64,000 bases of DNA from DATAES01 sp963721305 (GCA_963721305.1 CAVRIR010000006.1:372001-436000), one strand, 5' to 3'. Positions 1 to 8,682 are shown, numbered from the stretch's first letter. A program made the numbers and translations. Notes: generated by a model from the letters alone, not told the origin.

Positions 1-20
1 CGTCGCCTTGCCCGATCACG

Positions 21-875
21 TCACGCCGATGGCGATCGTCCCGCTGGGACGGCCGGCACGACCACTTGGTCCGCCGCGCCGTCGACCGGTGGCGGAGTCG
101 ACATGGCGTGATCGCCACGGGACTCCCTGGTGAGGACACCGAGACGGCTCCAGTAGACGGCAGTGATGCATGCCGCGGGGATCCAGATGAGGAGCGCGGC
201 GCCGCCGATGGTGTCGGCCCCGATCCAGAACGACACGAGCGCGAGGTGGAACACCTGGCCGTGGTAGGTGAGCAGCGCGGGCAGGTGTGGATGGTGCAGC
301 AGGTCGTCAACCGGTAGATCGGGCGCGGCCCGGTCCATCCGGAACAGCACCGCGAGCAGGATCGCTGCGGTGACCGCGAACCCGAGCTGGCTGCCCAACG
401 GAAGGCCGAACCAGAAACCCGGCCCTGCATACGAGAACACCTTGCCGAGGTAGAACTGCTCGCCGAGGCGCGACACCGGATCGAGGATCCACAGCGCCCA
501 GACCGCCAGCATGAGTGCCAGCAACCACTCGTGCCACTGGCGTACGGCGCGCGTTCGGTAGGGACCGGAGGCCAACAGCCGGCCGGACGCGAACGCGAAG
601 TACGCCATGAACGTGTAGCTGAGCGGCACCATGAGTGGCACGTCGCCAAGGAACAGCTCCTTGCCGCGCAACGAATCGTTGAACGCGTACCGCGTGTACG
701 GGATGCCGAAGTGCACCGAGCCGTTCTCCGCCAGGCCGCCCACGCCTACGGCGACGGCCGTGTAGATCAACGTGCGGCGCCAGCCGAGTTGGCGGACCGC
801 GCACCAGAGGAACACGGCACCGAAGATCGTGACGTACCAGCGCCCGCCGACGGTCCCCCAGACCTCCCGGAGCAT
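21..875 (-). CDS. CruF-like carotenoid biosynthesis membrane protein
   Basis: Predicted polytopic membrane protein of the CruF/DUF422 family, known for hydratase steps in C50 or gamma-carotenoid pathways. Visible support: several hydrophobic helices, a conserved Glu early in the protein, the segment FGIPYTRYAF and a following VPLMVPLSY stretch typical of this family. The ATG at 875 is preferred; an in-frame GTG at 893 would place the start inside the palindrome at 886-899. It is divergent from an SDR gene and shares that promoter gap. Its exact substrate cannot be read from sequence, and no other carotenoid gene is in the window, so a role in another isoprenoid pathway is possible. Confidence 0.75.
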   Translation of the reverse strand: MLREVWGTVGGRWYVTIFGAVFLWCAVRQLGWRRTLIYTAVAVGVGGLAENGSVHFGIPYTRYAFNDSLRGKELFLGDVPLMVPLSYTFMAYFAFASGRLLASGPYRTRAVRQWHEWLLALMLAVWALWILDPVSRLGEQFYLGKVFSYAGPGFWFGLPLGSQLGFAVTAAILLAVLFRMDRAAPDLPVDDLLHHPHLPALLTYHGQVFHLALVSFWIGADTIGGAALLIWIPAACITAVYWSRLGVLTRESRGDHAMSTPPPVDGAADQVVVPAVPAGRSPSA

Positions 876-885
876 CTCTCCACTG

Positions 886-899
886 TGACACACGTGTCA
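886..899. promoter_or_regulatory. Shared TGACR-N4-YGTCA palindrome, copy 1
   Basis: TGACA CACG TGTCA, two 5-bp inverted half-sites with a 4-base spacer. It lies between the divergent CruF-like gene and the SDR starting at 911, so it could control both. Same architecture as eight other sites in the window. Operator function is inferred from recurrence and position. Confidence 0.7.
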
Positions 900-910
900 G
901 GATTCGCGCT

Positions 911-1675
911 GTGAGTCGGTTGGACGGTGAGGTCGCCTTGGTGACCGGGTCGACGTCGGGAATCGGGAAGGCGATCGCCGGCCGTTTCGCGACGGAGGGC
1001 GCCCATGTCGTGATCACCGGCCGCGACGAACAGCGGGGTCGCACCGTCGCATCCGCGTGTCATGGCCGCGGGCTGTTCGTGGCCGCCGACCTCGCCGACC
1101 CGAACGCGGCTGACGCGCTCGTCGCCGCCACCGTGGACGAGTTCGGCGCGCTGACGATCCTCGTGAACAACGCGGCTGTCTCACAGCACGACGGCGCGGT
1201 GGCGGACCTCGACGACAACGCGTGGCGAACGATCCTCGACGTCGACCTGCTCGCGCCGGTCCGGTTGTGCCGGGCTGCGATGCCGCACTTGCGCGAGTGC
1301 GGTCACGGGTCCATCGTCAACATCTCGAGCCGCGCCGCCTCGCGAGCGTCACGGGGCTCGGCGGCGTACATCAGCGCGAAGGGTGCGCTCGAGGCGATGA
1401 CTCGCAGCGTCGCGGTGGACGAGGCGCCGCATCGCGTGCGCTGCAACGCGATCAGTCCCGGCTACGTGATCAACGACCGCCGCGACGCACACATCACACC
1501 GGACGAGCGCGCCCGCCGAGAGTCGATGCACCTGCTCGGAGTCGGCACCGCCGACGACGTGGCCGACGCGGCTGTCTACCTCGCGTCCACCGAGAGCCGG
1601 TGGCTCACGGGTGTCGTCCTTCCCCTGGACGGTGGCAGCAGCGCGGCGCGTGGTTCGTTCTCGTCGCCGACGTAG
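911..1675 (+). CDS. Short-chain dehydrogenase/reductase
   Basis: NAD(P)-dependent oxidoreductase of the classical SDR family, 254 residues, the usual length. The Rossmann motif TGSTSGIG is near residues 13-20, the NNA motif follows in the middle, and the catalytic Tyr-x-x-x-Lys is in SAAYISAKGA near residue 155. GTG start at 911, ten bases after the palindrome at 886-899. The likely role is oxidation of a hydroxyl or hydroxyacyl-CoA intermediate of the surrounding catabolic pathway; the substrate is unknown. A nitroreductase-family gene follows 130 bases downstream on the same strand. Confidence 0.9.
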   Translation: MSRLDGEVALVTGSTSGIGKAIAGRFATEGAHVVITGRDEQRGRTVASACHGRGLFVAADLADPNAADALVAATVDEFGALTILVNNAAVSQHDGAVADLDDNAWRTILDVDLLAPVRLCRAAMPHLRECGHGSIVNISSRAASRASRGSAAYISAKGALEAMTRSVAVDEAPHRVRCNAISPGYVINDRRDAHITPDERARRESMHLLGVGTADDVADAAVYLASTESRWLTGVVLPLDGGSSAARGSFSSPT

Positions 1676-1805
1676 CGGGCGCGGCCCGAGGCGACATCCG
1701 TGCGAATCGCCTGGGCGTCGCGTCATGGCGTCGCGGACAAAACGCCCAAGCGTCGACGTCCGGCCGATTCCGAGGCGCACGCGGGGGCGCCGTCACGCAG
1801 AATCG

Positions 1806-2423
1806 ATGGTCATGGACCACAGCCGATTGTCGATGCCGCTCGGCGACGCGATCTTCACGCAGCGATCGATCCGACGGTTCAAACCTGATCCGATCCCGCT
1901 CGAGGACATCCACCTCATGATCGAGGCAGCCGTGAAGGCACCGAACGGCGGGAACCTGCAGCTCGCGCGCTTCCTCGTCGTGACCGACCGCACGGCGATC
2001 CGTCACTTCGGCGCCCTGTACCACGAGGCATGGTGGGCGAAGCGCAGCGACGAGGGCTTCGGAGATCGCGCCGACCTGCCTTCGAGGTTCGAGCCGGCGG
2101 CGCGGCTCGCCGACGAGATCGTCGATTCCCCGTGCGTCGTATTCGCCTTCGCGATGCACAACGGGCCGGCCGACTCGGTGATCCCCGCCGTGCAGAACCT
2201 GATGCTGGCGGCACGAGCGCTCGGGATCGGGTCCGTGCCGACGACGCTTCATCCGAGCGTGATGGATCGATTCCGCGCCATGTTCGGCATTCCCGAAGAC
2301 GCCGGCTTCCACTTCTGCATCCCGCTGGGCTACCCACGCGGCCAATTCGGCCCGAACACGCGCAGGCCGACGTCGGAAACGACGTTCCTCGACCGATGGG
2401 ACGGTCCCGTCCCGTGGTCGTGA
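1806..2423 (+). CDS. Nitroreductase-family FMN oxidoreductase
   Basis: About 205 residues, the normal size for the nitroreductase fold. The N-terminal segment TQRSIRRFKPDPIPLEDI is the typical phosphate/FMN-binding start of the family, followed by APNGGNLQ (usual form APSGGNxQ) and a C-terminal CIPLGYPRGQFGP segment. Members reduce nitro groups, quinones or enones with NAD(P)H. Start chosen at the first of two close ATGs (1806, 1812), where family similarity begins; upstream in-frame codons translate to Arg-rich sequence that does not look coding. It may be co-transcribed with the SDR upstream. The substrate is unknown. Confidence 0.88.
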   Translation: MVMDHSRLSMPLGDAIFTQRSIRRFKPDPIPLEDIHLMIEAAVKAPNGGNLQLARFLVVTDRTAIRHFGALYHEAWWAKRSDEGFGDRADLPSRFEPAARLADEIVDSPCVVFAFAMHNGPADSVIPAVQNLMLAARALGIGSVPTTLHPSVMDRFRAMFGIPEDAGFHFCIPLGYPRGQFGPNTRRPTSETTFLDRWDGPVPWS

Positions 2424-2447
2424 GACGACTACCGGTTCAGCGCGGCA

Positions 2448-4400
2448 CTAGACGAACCCGGCGAGCGCGACCCGCGGCCGCCCGTCCGTGTTGGTGTCCA
2501 TTGACCTCGGTCGATCGAGCGGCGACGCAGCAACTGGCGACGACGACGGCGTCTGTTCATCCGGAGACCAGCGATCGAAGACGACGGCCGGCATCCCCTG
2601 GCCGTTCGCGTGATCGGCGTTCGAGTGGAGCTGTGGAGCGCTGACCGCGCTTGTCGTTCCGCACAGCTGCTTGTACGCGGTGGCAGGGTCCGGCGGGATC
2701 CGCAACCGTGTGTTCGAGAACGCGTCGAGCATGTTGTGGAAGAAGCGGGAGACGGTCAGCGGCGCTTCCGTGTCTCGATTCAGTTGCTTGATCGGCGCGC
2801 AATCGAGTGCGGCCCGCGCCAGGCTCACCTGCTTGTCGAACGCCGCGCCCTTCGCTCTCGGAATCAGCAAGTAGGTCTGGTTACGGAACGTTGTGTCGTC
2901 GATCTGCGCGTTCGGCGCGGCGGTCCGAGCCGCGACCCAGGGATCGGGAAGCGGCTTCTCCTGGCCCGGATACGGCAACAGGCTCGCCGACCTCGTCGGT
3001 ACCTGGAGATGCGCGGCGATCGGATCTGCGAGTCCGTACAGGTCGAGCACGCGCATCCGATTACCGACGGCGTACGGCACGATGCCGACCGCGAAGATGG
3101 CAGCTTCGGGCTGACGTACCGTCGCCGCCGGCTGGAAGGTGGCGCGGTGGAACATGAGCCGCGGCGCGTTCTGCAGGTAGAGACCGTCGGCGCCGAACAC
3201 CGCGAGCTTCTGGCTGCCTCCACCCCAACCGCTGTCGTTCGTCGTGACGCGGCCCACGGGAGGAGTGAAGTAGTTGGATCCGAGAACGAAGGTCGGCGGT
3301 CGCAGCACGAACACCGCGGCCACGAGCCATGGCGCTGCGAGCAGGGCGCCGGCGTAGCGGCGGGAAGCCGATATCGCCGCGATCGGAGCGCAGAGCGCGA
3401 AGACGGCCGGCAGCAGCAGTCGCGCCTGTTGGTAGTCGCCGCCCACGGCCACGATGTAGAACGCGTTGAGTGCAGCAGCGATCGGGAAGGCCCAGAGAAC
3501 CCACGTTGACCTGCGGTGCGAGCCACCTCGCAAGCCCCGGGCCAGTGGTATGTAGCCACCCGCGAACAGGATGATCACGGGAACGAAGAACCAGTACGTC
3601 GAGACGAAGTCCTTCAGATAGCTCCAGCCCCACGACCAGTTGAGACGGGTTGCTTCCTTCGCGATCGCGGTGTTGGCGACGAGACTGCCGTAGTAACCCA
3701 TCCGGAACAGCTCGTACGCGAGCGGGAGTGCGAGCGCCGAAGCGATGAACTTCGTTCGATCTCGCCACGTGTCGTCGCGCCATTGCAGTGCGAGCACGAC
3801 GGCGAGGAACGCGACGCTGTACACGGCGAGCTCCGGCCGAACCAGCCAGCCGAGGCCGAGCAACACGCCGTTGAGCCGCTTCATCCGCGCACCTGAGATC
3901 GACCAGGTCGCGAGGGTCCACAAGGCGAAGCCGAGCCACAAGAACACGAGTCCGGTCTCGAGCCCACTCGTCGCGTACCACCACATCGGCGTCAGCGCGG
4001 CCAGCACGAGAACGCCGAACGGAATGAGCATCGTCTCGGACTCGTGTTGCCGGATGAGCTTCGCGGACCCGAGGATGGACAGCACGAATCCGCCGAGGGT
4101 CGCGGCGATGCCCATGACGACCGCGATCCACTCCAGACGGACCGGGGCCACGAGATCAGCGATCGAGAGTGCGCCGAGCCACAGTGGGCTGGTGAAAGCC
4201 TCGACCCGCTGTCCGATGTTGAAGACCGGACCGTTGCCGGCCGTTACCTGGTGAACGATCCGGAGATAGATGTAGCCGTCATCGATGATGTTCCGGTGAG
4301 CCCAGCTCGCGAACACGAACGCGACCAGCGGGACGGCGAAGAGGGCCGTCTGAATCGAGAACCGCGACCGCTGATCCGCCGCTGACACTGCGCCCCCCAT
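2448..4400 (-). CDS. GT-C glycosyltransferase-like membrane protein (AftB/ZomB type)
   Basis: 650-residue membrane protein with about ten hydrophobic helices followed by a soluble C-terminal part. Near residue 40 is the motif IIDDGYIYLRIVHQV, the acidic first-loop signature of GT-C enzymes, followed by GNGPVFNIGQRVEAFTSPLW, closely resembling actinobacterial AftB/ZomB proteins that add terminal arabinofuranose using a polyprenyl-phosphate donor. Inferred role: cell-envelope polysaccharide decoration at the outer face of the membrane. It stands alone, convergent with the nitroreductase, and does not belong to the catabolic theme. The arabinose donor is inferred from family resemblance only. 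Confidence 0.8.
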   Translation of the reverse strand: MGGAVSAADQRSRFSIQTALFAVPLVAFVFASWAHRNIIDDGYIYLRIVHQVTAGNGPVFNIGQRVEAFTSPLWLGALSIADLVAPVRLEWIAVVMGIAATLGGFVLSILGSAKLIRQHESETMLIPFGVLVLAALTPMWWYATSGLETGLVFLWLGFALWTLATWSISGARMKRLNGVLLGLGWLVRPELAVYSVAFLAVVLALQWRDDTWRDRTKFIASALALPLAYELFRMGYYGSLVANTAIAKEATRLNWSWGWSYLKDFVSTYWFFVPVIILFAGGYIPLARGLRGGSHRRSTWVLWAFPIAAALNAFYIVAVGGDYQQARLLLPAVFALCAPIAAISASRRYAGALLAAPWLVAAVFVLRPPTFVLGSNYFTPPVGRVTTNDSGWGGGSQKLAVFGADGLYLQNAPRLMFHRATFQPAATVRQPEAAIFAVGIVPYAVGNRMRVLDLYGLADPIAAHLQVPTRSASLLPYPGQEKPLPDPWVAARTAAPNAQIDDTTFRNQTYLLIPRAKGAAFDKQVSLARAALDCAPIKQLNRDTEAPLTVSRFFHNMLDAFSNTRLRIPPDPATAYKQLCGTTSAVSAPQLHSNADHANGQGMPAVVFDRWSPDEQTPSSSPVAASPLDRPRSMDTNTDGRPRVALAGFV

Positions 4401-4481
4401 GGCCGCCCGAGTATACGGGAGCCCGGAACGGGCCCGGACGCGGCCCCCACGGGTGCCGAGCCGGCGTTTTCCGCCAGATTC

Positions 4482-4919
4482 CTACGCGAATTGCTTGTTG
4501 TAGTCGGTGGTTCGCCAGCGCTCGGGGGTCAAGCGGATGGTCACCGCGGTCGCCTCGTGGTCCGTCGTCGAGTCGTAGTACATGTCTCCGAGCTCGTCAC
4601 CGAGGTACTTCCGGGCGAGATCGCGGCGCCAGATCGGATCGACGCCGTCCTCGATCGTGACCGCGCCTTCGACGACGACGTACACGTAGGGCGCCGTCTC
4701 GGTCTGGACGCAGAAGCTCGCCTTGCCCGCGCGGCGGAGGAGCTCGGTCTTGTTCGACGTCGTGCTGGTCGTGACGACGACGTCACCACCGGGCTGGTAC
4801 GCGTACCAGATCGGCGTCACGAGCGGCGCGCCGCCGTGGCCGTCGACGGCGAGGACGCCCACGTGAACGCCGGCGAGGAACGCCTCGCGTTCCTGCTTGG
4901 ACATCGTCAGCTCGCCCAT
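4482..4919 (-). CDS. Pyridoxamine 5'-phosphate oxidase-family protein
   Basis: 145-residue split-barrel flavin or F420-binding protein. The segment GAPLVTPIWYAYQPGGDVVVTT is typical of actinobacterial PPOX-class enzymes, many of which use F420, and the C-terminal TPERWRTTDYNKQFA is also family-like. Its start overlaps the end of the thiolase-like gene by 13 bases, so it is probably translated from the same message as the last gene of the SDR-ECH-thiolase operon. The reaction is unknown; reduction of an enone-type intermediate or a general FMN/F420 oxidoreductase role are both possible. Confidence 0.85.
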   Translation of the reverse strand: MGELTMSKQEREAFLAGVHVGVLAVDGHGGAPLVTPIWYAYQPGGDVVVTTSTTSNKTELLRRAGKASFCVQTETAPYVYVVVEGAVTIEDGVDPIWRRDLARKYLGDELGDMYYDSTTDHEATAVTIRLTPERWRTTDYNKQFA

Positions 4920-6409
4920 GCCGTCACCTCGTTCACGTTGCCGTCGTTCGTCTTCGTCCGGACCCTACGACCGACGCACTCTTCGCGCTCGAGCTCTGCG
5001 AGCATCTCCGGATCGGCAACGCGCGCGTAGCACCGCCTGCCCGGTTCGACGTCGCAGACCAAGAGTCCCCAATCGGGCGCGCCGGCGCGGTCGTGCAACA
5101 CGGTGTACGTCACGATCGTCGAATCGCCGTCGAACGTGTCGACGATCTGCGCGCGAGGTCGGGCGTCGAGCTTCTGGCGCACACCCTGCTCGTCGGGACG
5201 CGGTGCGGTTGACGGCGGCTCGGTGGAGTAGACGCCGTACACGTGCTTGGTCATGTGCATGCCCACACCACTGCACAGGCCGAAGGCGCCGGGGTCCGCT
5301 CGGAGGATGCCGACCATGGTGGCGATCGAATGGGTCAGGTAGTCGCTGCCCGCGCCGCCGAAGTACGGAAGTCCTCCCGTGACGGTGAACCCGCGGGTGT
5401 CGTTCGGCGCCAGGCCGAGCGCGTCGACGGCGAACGCGACCGAGGACGGGAAGCAGCTGTACAGGTCGATGTGCGCCACGTCGTCGATGCCGACGCCTGC
5501 GGATGACAGCGCCTCGGACGAGGCCGCGGCCATCGCGGGTGACGCCCAGGTCGGTTCGTGCTCGGCGACGTACACCGCATCGGTGCCGTAGCACCAGCCC
5601 CGCACGTAGACGCGTTTGTCCACCGGAACGCCGAGACGGTCCGCAGCCTCGTGCGACGCGACGATCAGCGCGCCGGACAGATCGACGTCCATCACCGAGA
5701 TCAGGTACTTGGTGTACGGGTAGGCGACCATGCGGTTGTCCGGCGCAGGATCGACCAGCTCGCGCACGGATCGCTCGGTCGGGAACCACGAGTACGGGTT
5801 GGCTGCCGCGATCGTCGTCATCGGCGAGAACAACGCACCCATCGAGTCGCGATACGCGTCCGGCTCGACACCGAGGTGCGCACGGCGGGCGACGTCCCAC
5901 AACGCGAACGTCGTGTACGCCTGGAACACCTGATGCGCGATCTCGGCTGGGTGGAACGGAGCCTCGAACGGGAACGGCTGCTTCTCCGCGGGTTTGAACG
6001 ACCACTGCGGTCGCTCGTCCGCCTTCCTCAGTCGGCGGGCGGTATCGAGTGCTTCCGCGCCCACGACGATGCCCACGTCGAGCTCGCCCCGAACGATCGC
6101 CTCGGCGGCCTGGTCGACGAGCACCTGCGATGTCGTCCCGCCGATCCCGGAGTAGTAGCGGTGCGCGGGAGTGATGCCGAGGCGGTCGCTCAGGCGCGCG
6201 GCAGCATCGTCGTATTGCCAGGAATGGCAGTACACGACCTGCAACGAGTCGACCGCTCCGAGCACGTCGCCACGTGCGCCGGAGTCGTCGCTCGCACTGC
6301 GCACGGCCTCTTCCCAGAGCAGGAGCGGCTCGGGCGATGGTCCGTCGGCCGGACGGGAGATCGCCTGCGAGACGCCGATGATGCATGGGCTGCGGGGGTC
6401 GACGGTCAT
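4907..6409 (-). CDS. Thiolase-like (acetyl-CoA acetyltransferase/SCP-x type) protein with C-terminal OB-like extension
   Basis: About 500 residues: thiolase N- and C-terminal halves, then a roughly 100-residue C-terminal extension with an OB-like beta pattern. The C-terminal thiolase motif is present (FGLCSGVGMHM), as is HIDLYSCFPSSV in the position of the catalytic His region of this subfamily. The usual N-terminal nucleophilic Cys is not visible; the aligned stretch reads GIGGTTSQVLVDQA. This suggests a non-classical reaction, for example aldol-type C-C cleavage, rather than ordinary thiolysis. The ATG at 6409 overlaps the preceding ECH stop by four bases. Probably acts on a CoA ester made by the upstream hydratase and SDR. 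Confidence 0.85.
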   Translation of the reverse strand: MTVDPRSPCIIGVSQAISRPADGPSPEPLLLWEEAVRSASDDSGARGDVLGAVDSLQVVYCHSWQYDDAAARLSDRLGITPAHRYYSGIGGTTSQVLVDQAAEAIVRGELDVGIVVGAEALDTARRLRKADERPQWSFKPAEKQPFPFEAPFHPAEIAHQVFQAYTTFALWDVARRAHLGVEPDAYRDSMGALFSPMTTIAAANPYSWFPTERSVRELVDPAPDNRMVAYPYTKYLISVMDVDLSGALIVASHEAADRLGVPVDKRVYVRGWCYGTDAVYVAEHEPTWASPAMAAASSEALSSAGVGIDDVAHIDLYSCFPSSVAFAVDALGLAPNDTRGFTVTGGLPYFGGAGSDYLTHSIATMVGILRADPGAFGLCSGVGMHMTKHVYGVYSTEPPSTAPRPDEQGVRQKLDARPRAQIVDTFDGDSTIVTYTVLHDRAGAPDWGLLVCDVEPGRRCYARVADPEMLAELEREECVGRRVRTKTNDGNVNEVTAWAS

Positions 6410-7215
6410 CGGTTCTGCCAGTTCGCCTTGCGCTTCTCGGCGAAGGCCTTCGGGCCCTCCTTTGCGTCCTCGCTGGCGAAGACCATCTGGGACAGCTCCT
6501 GTTCGATCTTGTAGGCCTCTCTCATCGTGACGTTGAGTCCGCGCACCACGCTCTCCTTGGTGGCGCGTATCGCGAGCGGACCGTTGGCCAGGATGCGACC
6601 CGCCCATGTGAACGCGCGATCCATGAGCTCGTCCGGCTCGACGATCTCGTTCAAGAGACCGAGCTCGAGCGCCCGTTTCGCCGGCAATGGTTCCGCCGTG
6701 AGGAGGAATTCCATCGCCGCCGGGAACGGGATCTGCCGCGGCAACCGCACCGTCGTTCCGCCGCCGGCGAACAGGCCCTGCTTCGGCTCCATCACACCGA
6801 AGCGCGCGTTGTGGGTCGCGATGCGAATGTCGATGCCGCCGAGCATCTCCATGCCGCCTGCGACGCACGGGCCGTCGATGGCCGCGACGATCGGCTTGTA
6901 GAGCTTCGTATTGCGCAACACGGCATCGGTCCCGTCGCGCAACTTGCAGCCGTCGATCTCCGTGACCTCACCGCTGCTGATCTTCTCGGAGAGCTCGGTG
7001 ATCTGCGGGATGTAGGTCTTGAGGTCGGCGCCGGCCATGAAGCAGCCGTCCACGCCGGTGATGATCGCCAGCCACAGATCGTCGTCCTCGCCGAAGTCGC
7101 GCCACGCCTTCGCCAAGTCGCGGAAGTGGTACAGGTCGAGCGAGTTCTTCGCCTCCGGGCGATCGATCGTGACGAGCACGATGTGATCGTGCCGCCTGTC
7201 GTAGTGAATCGGCAC
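6406..7215 (-). CDS. Enoyl-CoA hydratase/isomerase family protein
   Basis: 269 residues, the standard crotonase length. The N-terminal IDRPEAKNSLD motif, the first oxyanion-hole segment near GVDGCFMAGADLKTY and the second at GPCVAGGMEML are all present. GTG start at 7215, ten bases after the SDR stop. The protein hydrates or isomerises an unsaturated acyl-CoA. Coupled to the thiolase-like gene by an ATGA overlap, so the two products are likely made in similar amounts. The acidic catalytic pair cannot be assigned with certainty by eye, so it could be an isomerase or a C-C hydrolase of the same superfamily. Confidence 0.9.
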   Translation of the reverse strand: MPIHYDRRHDHIVLVTIDRPEAKNSLDLYHFRDLAKAWRDFGEDDDLWLAIITGVDGCFMAGADLKTYIPQITELSEKISSGEVTEIDGCKLRDGTDAVLRNTKLYKPIVAAIDGPCVAGGMEMLGGIDIRIATHNARFGVMEPKQGLFAGGGTTVRLPRQIPFPAAMEFLLTAEPLPAKRALELGLLNEIVEPDELMDRAFTWAGRILANGPLAIRATKESVVRGLNVTMREAYKIEQELSQMVFASEDAKEGPKAFAEKRKANWQNR

Positions 7216-7225
7216 TCGTGTCTCC

Positions 7226-8002
7226 TTATGCGAAGAGGAACGCGCCGCCGTCGACCATCAACGTCTGACCGGTGAGGAAACGGCATGCGTCGCTGCAGAG
7301 GAACAGCGCAACAGGACCGATGTCCGTCTCAGGGTCGCCCTGGCGCCCCATCGGATGGTCGCGTCGGAAGTCGCGGTACTCGGCTTCGTTGCGCGCCGCC
7401 GCCTCCTGCCCGCGCTTCGACGCGGCGCCCGGCGCGATCGCGTTCACGACGATGCCGTCGCGTCCCCACTCACGCGCGGCAGTGCGGGTCAGCGCGCGGA
7501 TTGCCTCCTTGGACGAGTTGTACGCGCCGTAACCCGCCATCCCGGTGATCCCCGCCGCGGACACGAAGTTCACGATCCGTCCCCATCCCGCGGCGCGCAT
7601 GTGCGGATACACAGCTTGCATCGCGAACCAGGTCCCCTTCACGGTGCCGTAGTTGCGATCGATGTCGTCTTCGGTAACTTCGGCGACCGCCGCCTTCGGT
7701 GTGAACGTGTGCGCGTTGTTGATGAGACCGTCGATCCGTCCGTACCGATCGATCGTGGCCGCGACCGCGGCGTCGATGGACGGGCGCTCGAGGATGTTGC
7801 ACTCGACGCCCATCGCGTCGACGCCGAGACCGGTCAACTCGTCCACCACCCGTTGGACGCGATGCGCCTTCCATTCTGCGATCACGACCCGGGCGCCGTG
7901 CTGGCCGAGATGGTGGGCCATGCCGCGACCGATGCCCTGCCCCGCGCCGGTGATGATGACAACCCGGCCGTCGACGCTGCCGTCGCCGCTGTCCTCCCCC
8001 AC
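7226..8002 (-). CDS. Short-chain dehydrogenase/reductase
   Basis: Classical SDR, about 258 residues from the GTG at 8002. TGAGQGIG lies at the N-terminus, INNAH replaces the usual NNAG, the active-site segment is GYGAYNSSKEAI, and the C-terminal end is TLMVDGGAFLFA. An in-frame ATG at 8038 would start upstream of the palindrome at 8014-8027 and close to a second palindrome, so the downstream GTG is preferred. First gene of the SDR-ECH-thiolase-PPOX operon. Likely a hydroxyacyl-CoA or alcohol dehydrogenase of the pathway. Confidence 0.88.
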   Translation of the reverse strand: MGEDSGDGSVDGRVVIITGAGQGIGRGMAHHLGQHGARVVIAEWKAHRVQRVVDELTGLGVDAMGVECNILERPSIDAAVAATIDRYGRIDGLINNAHTFTPKAAVAEVTEDDIDRNYGTVKGTWFAMQAVYPHMRAAGWGRIVNFVSAAGITGMAGYGAYNSSKEAIRALTRTAAREWGRDGIVVNAIAPGAASKRGQEAAARNEAEYRDFRRDHPMGRQGDPETDIGPVALFLCSDACRFLTGQTLMVDGGAFLFA

Positions 8003-8013
8003 TGCGCGCAGTA

Positions 8014-8027
8014 TGACAGCAGCGTCA
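8014..8027. promoter_or_regulatory. Shared TGACR-N4-YGTCA palindrome, copy 2
   Basis: TGACA GCAG CGTCA, between the SDR operon (start 8002, minus) and the TetR gene (start 8071, plus). The right half carries C for T at its first base, mirroring the G seen in left halves elsewhere. It sits directly beside a different, longer palindrome at 8035-8060. Confidence 0.6.
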
Positions 8028-8034
8028 GATTTCC

Positions 8035-8060
8035 ACATATATCGGCCATCCGATATATGT
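8035..8060. promoter_or_regulatory. Perfect 11-bp inverted repeat, probable TetR autoregulatory operator
   Basis: Arms ACATATATCGG and CCGATATATGT flank the spacer CCAT. The arms are AT-rich in an otherwise GC-rich region, and the repeat ends ten bases before the TetR gene start. TetR repressors usually bind such palindromes in their own divergent promoter, so this is the best candidate operator for the regulator at 8071 and perhaps for the divergent SDR operon. Confidence 0.75.
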
Positions 8061-8070
8061 TGGTGAACCT

Positions 8071-8682
8071 ATGCCGGCGCAGTCGCAGGAAGAACGCAAG
8101 GCCGAGACCCGAGCCCGGCTGATCGCGGCGGCCGCTGAGCTGTTCGCCCGCAAGGGTTTCCACGCAGTGTCCGCCGAGGCGGTCGCCGACGCGGCCGACC
8201 GCACGACCGGCGCGCTGTACAGCCACTTCGGCAGCAAGGACGGGCTGCTGCTCGCGCTGGTCGAGCAGTGGCTCGACGAGTCGGCGGCGCGGATCTCCGC
8301 CGACGTCGAGGGCACGACCGACCTCGACGGGCGGCTGCGCGCGCTGTGGTCCGACTCGATGGCGCAGGCCTCGGACGATCCCGACGGCGAGCCGTGGCTG
8401 CTGCTCGAGTTCGAGTTGTGGCTGCACGCGGCGCGCAACGCCGCGTTCGCCGACGACCTGGCGCGTCGCTACGACGAACGCCGCGCCTCGCTCGCACCCG
8501 CGCTCACCGACTGGGCGAAGGACGAGGACCTCGGTCGCCTGCGCCATTCCCGCCGAACCTCCGGACTCGTCATCGCGTTGTTGCTCGGCGCGGCCATGCA
8601 ACAGCGCCTCGATCCCGACGCCTTCTCGACCGCCGACGTCGTCGCCGGTCTACGAGCACTCATCGAAGGAGACAGCACGTGA
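8071..8682 (+). CDS. TetR-family transcriptional regulator
   Basis: 203 residues. The N-terminal helix-turn-helix spans about residues 15-60 with the recognition region TTGALYSHFGSKDGLL; the C-terminal half is helical and ligand-binding, with no close family assignment. The gene is divergent from the SDR-ECH-thiolase operon and its last four bases overlap the GTG start of the P450, so the two are one transcript. Likely represses the flanking catabolic operons until a CoA ester or related ligand binds. The adjacent AT-rich palindrome is its most probable target; whether it also reads the recurrent TGACR site is open. Confidence 0.93.
   Translation: MPAQSQEERKAETRARLIAAAAELFARKGFHAVSAEAVADAADRTTGALYSHFGSKDGLLLALVEQWLDESAARISADVEGTTDLDGRLRALWSDSMAQASDDPDGEPWLLLEFELWLHAARNAAFADDLARRYDERRASLAPALTDWAKDEDLGRLRHSRRTSGLVIALLLGAAMQQRLDPDAFSTADVVAGLRALIEGDST

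Noticed and set aside
66..317. Long open frames in alternative phases throughout the window, often Arg/Ala/Gly-rich
   Set aside because: High GC content leaves few stop codons in shadow frames. Their composition and lack of family motifs show they are not genes.
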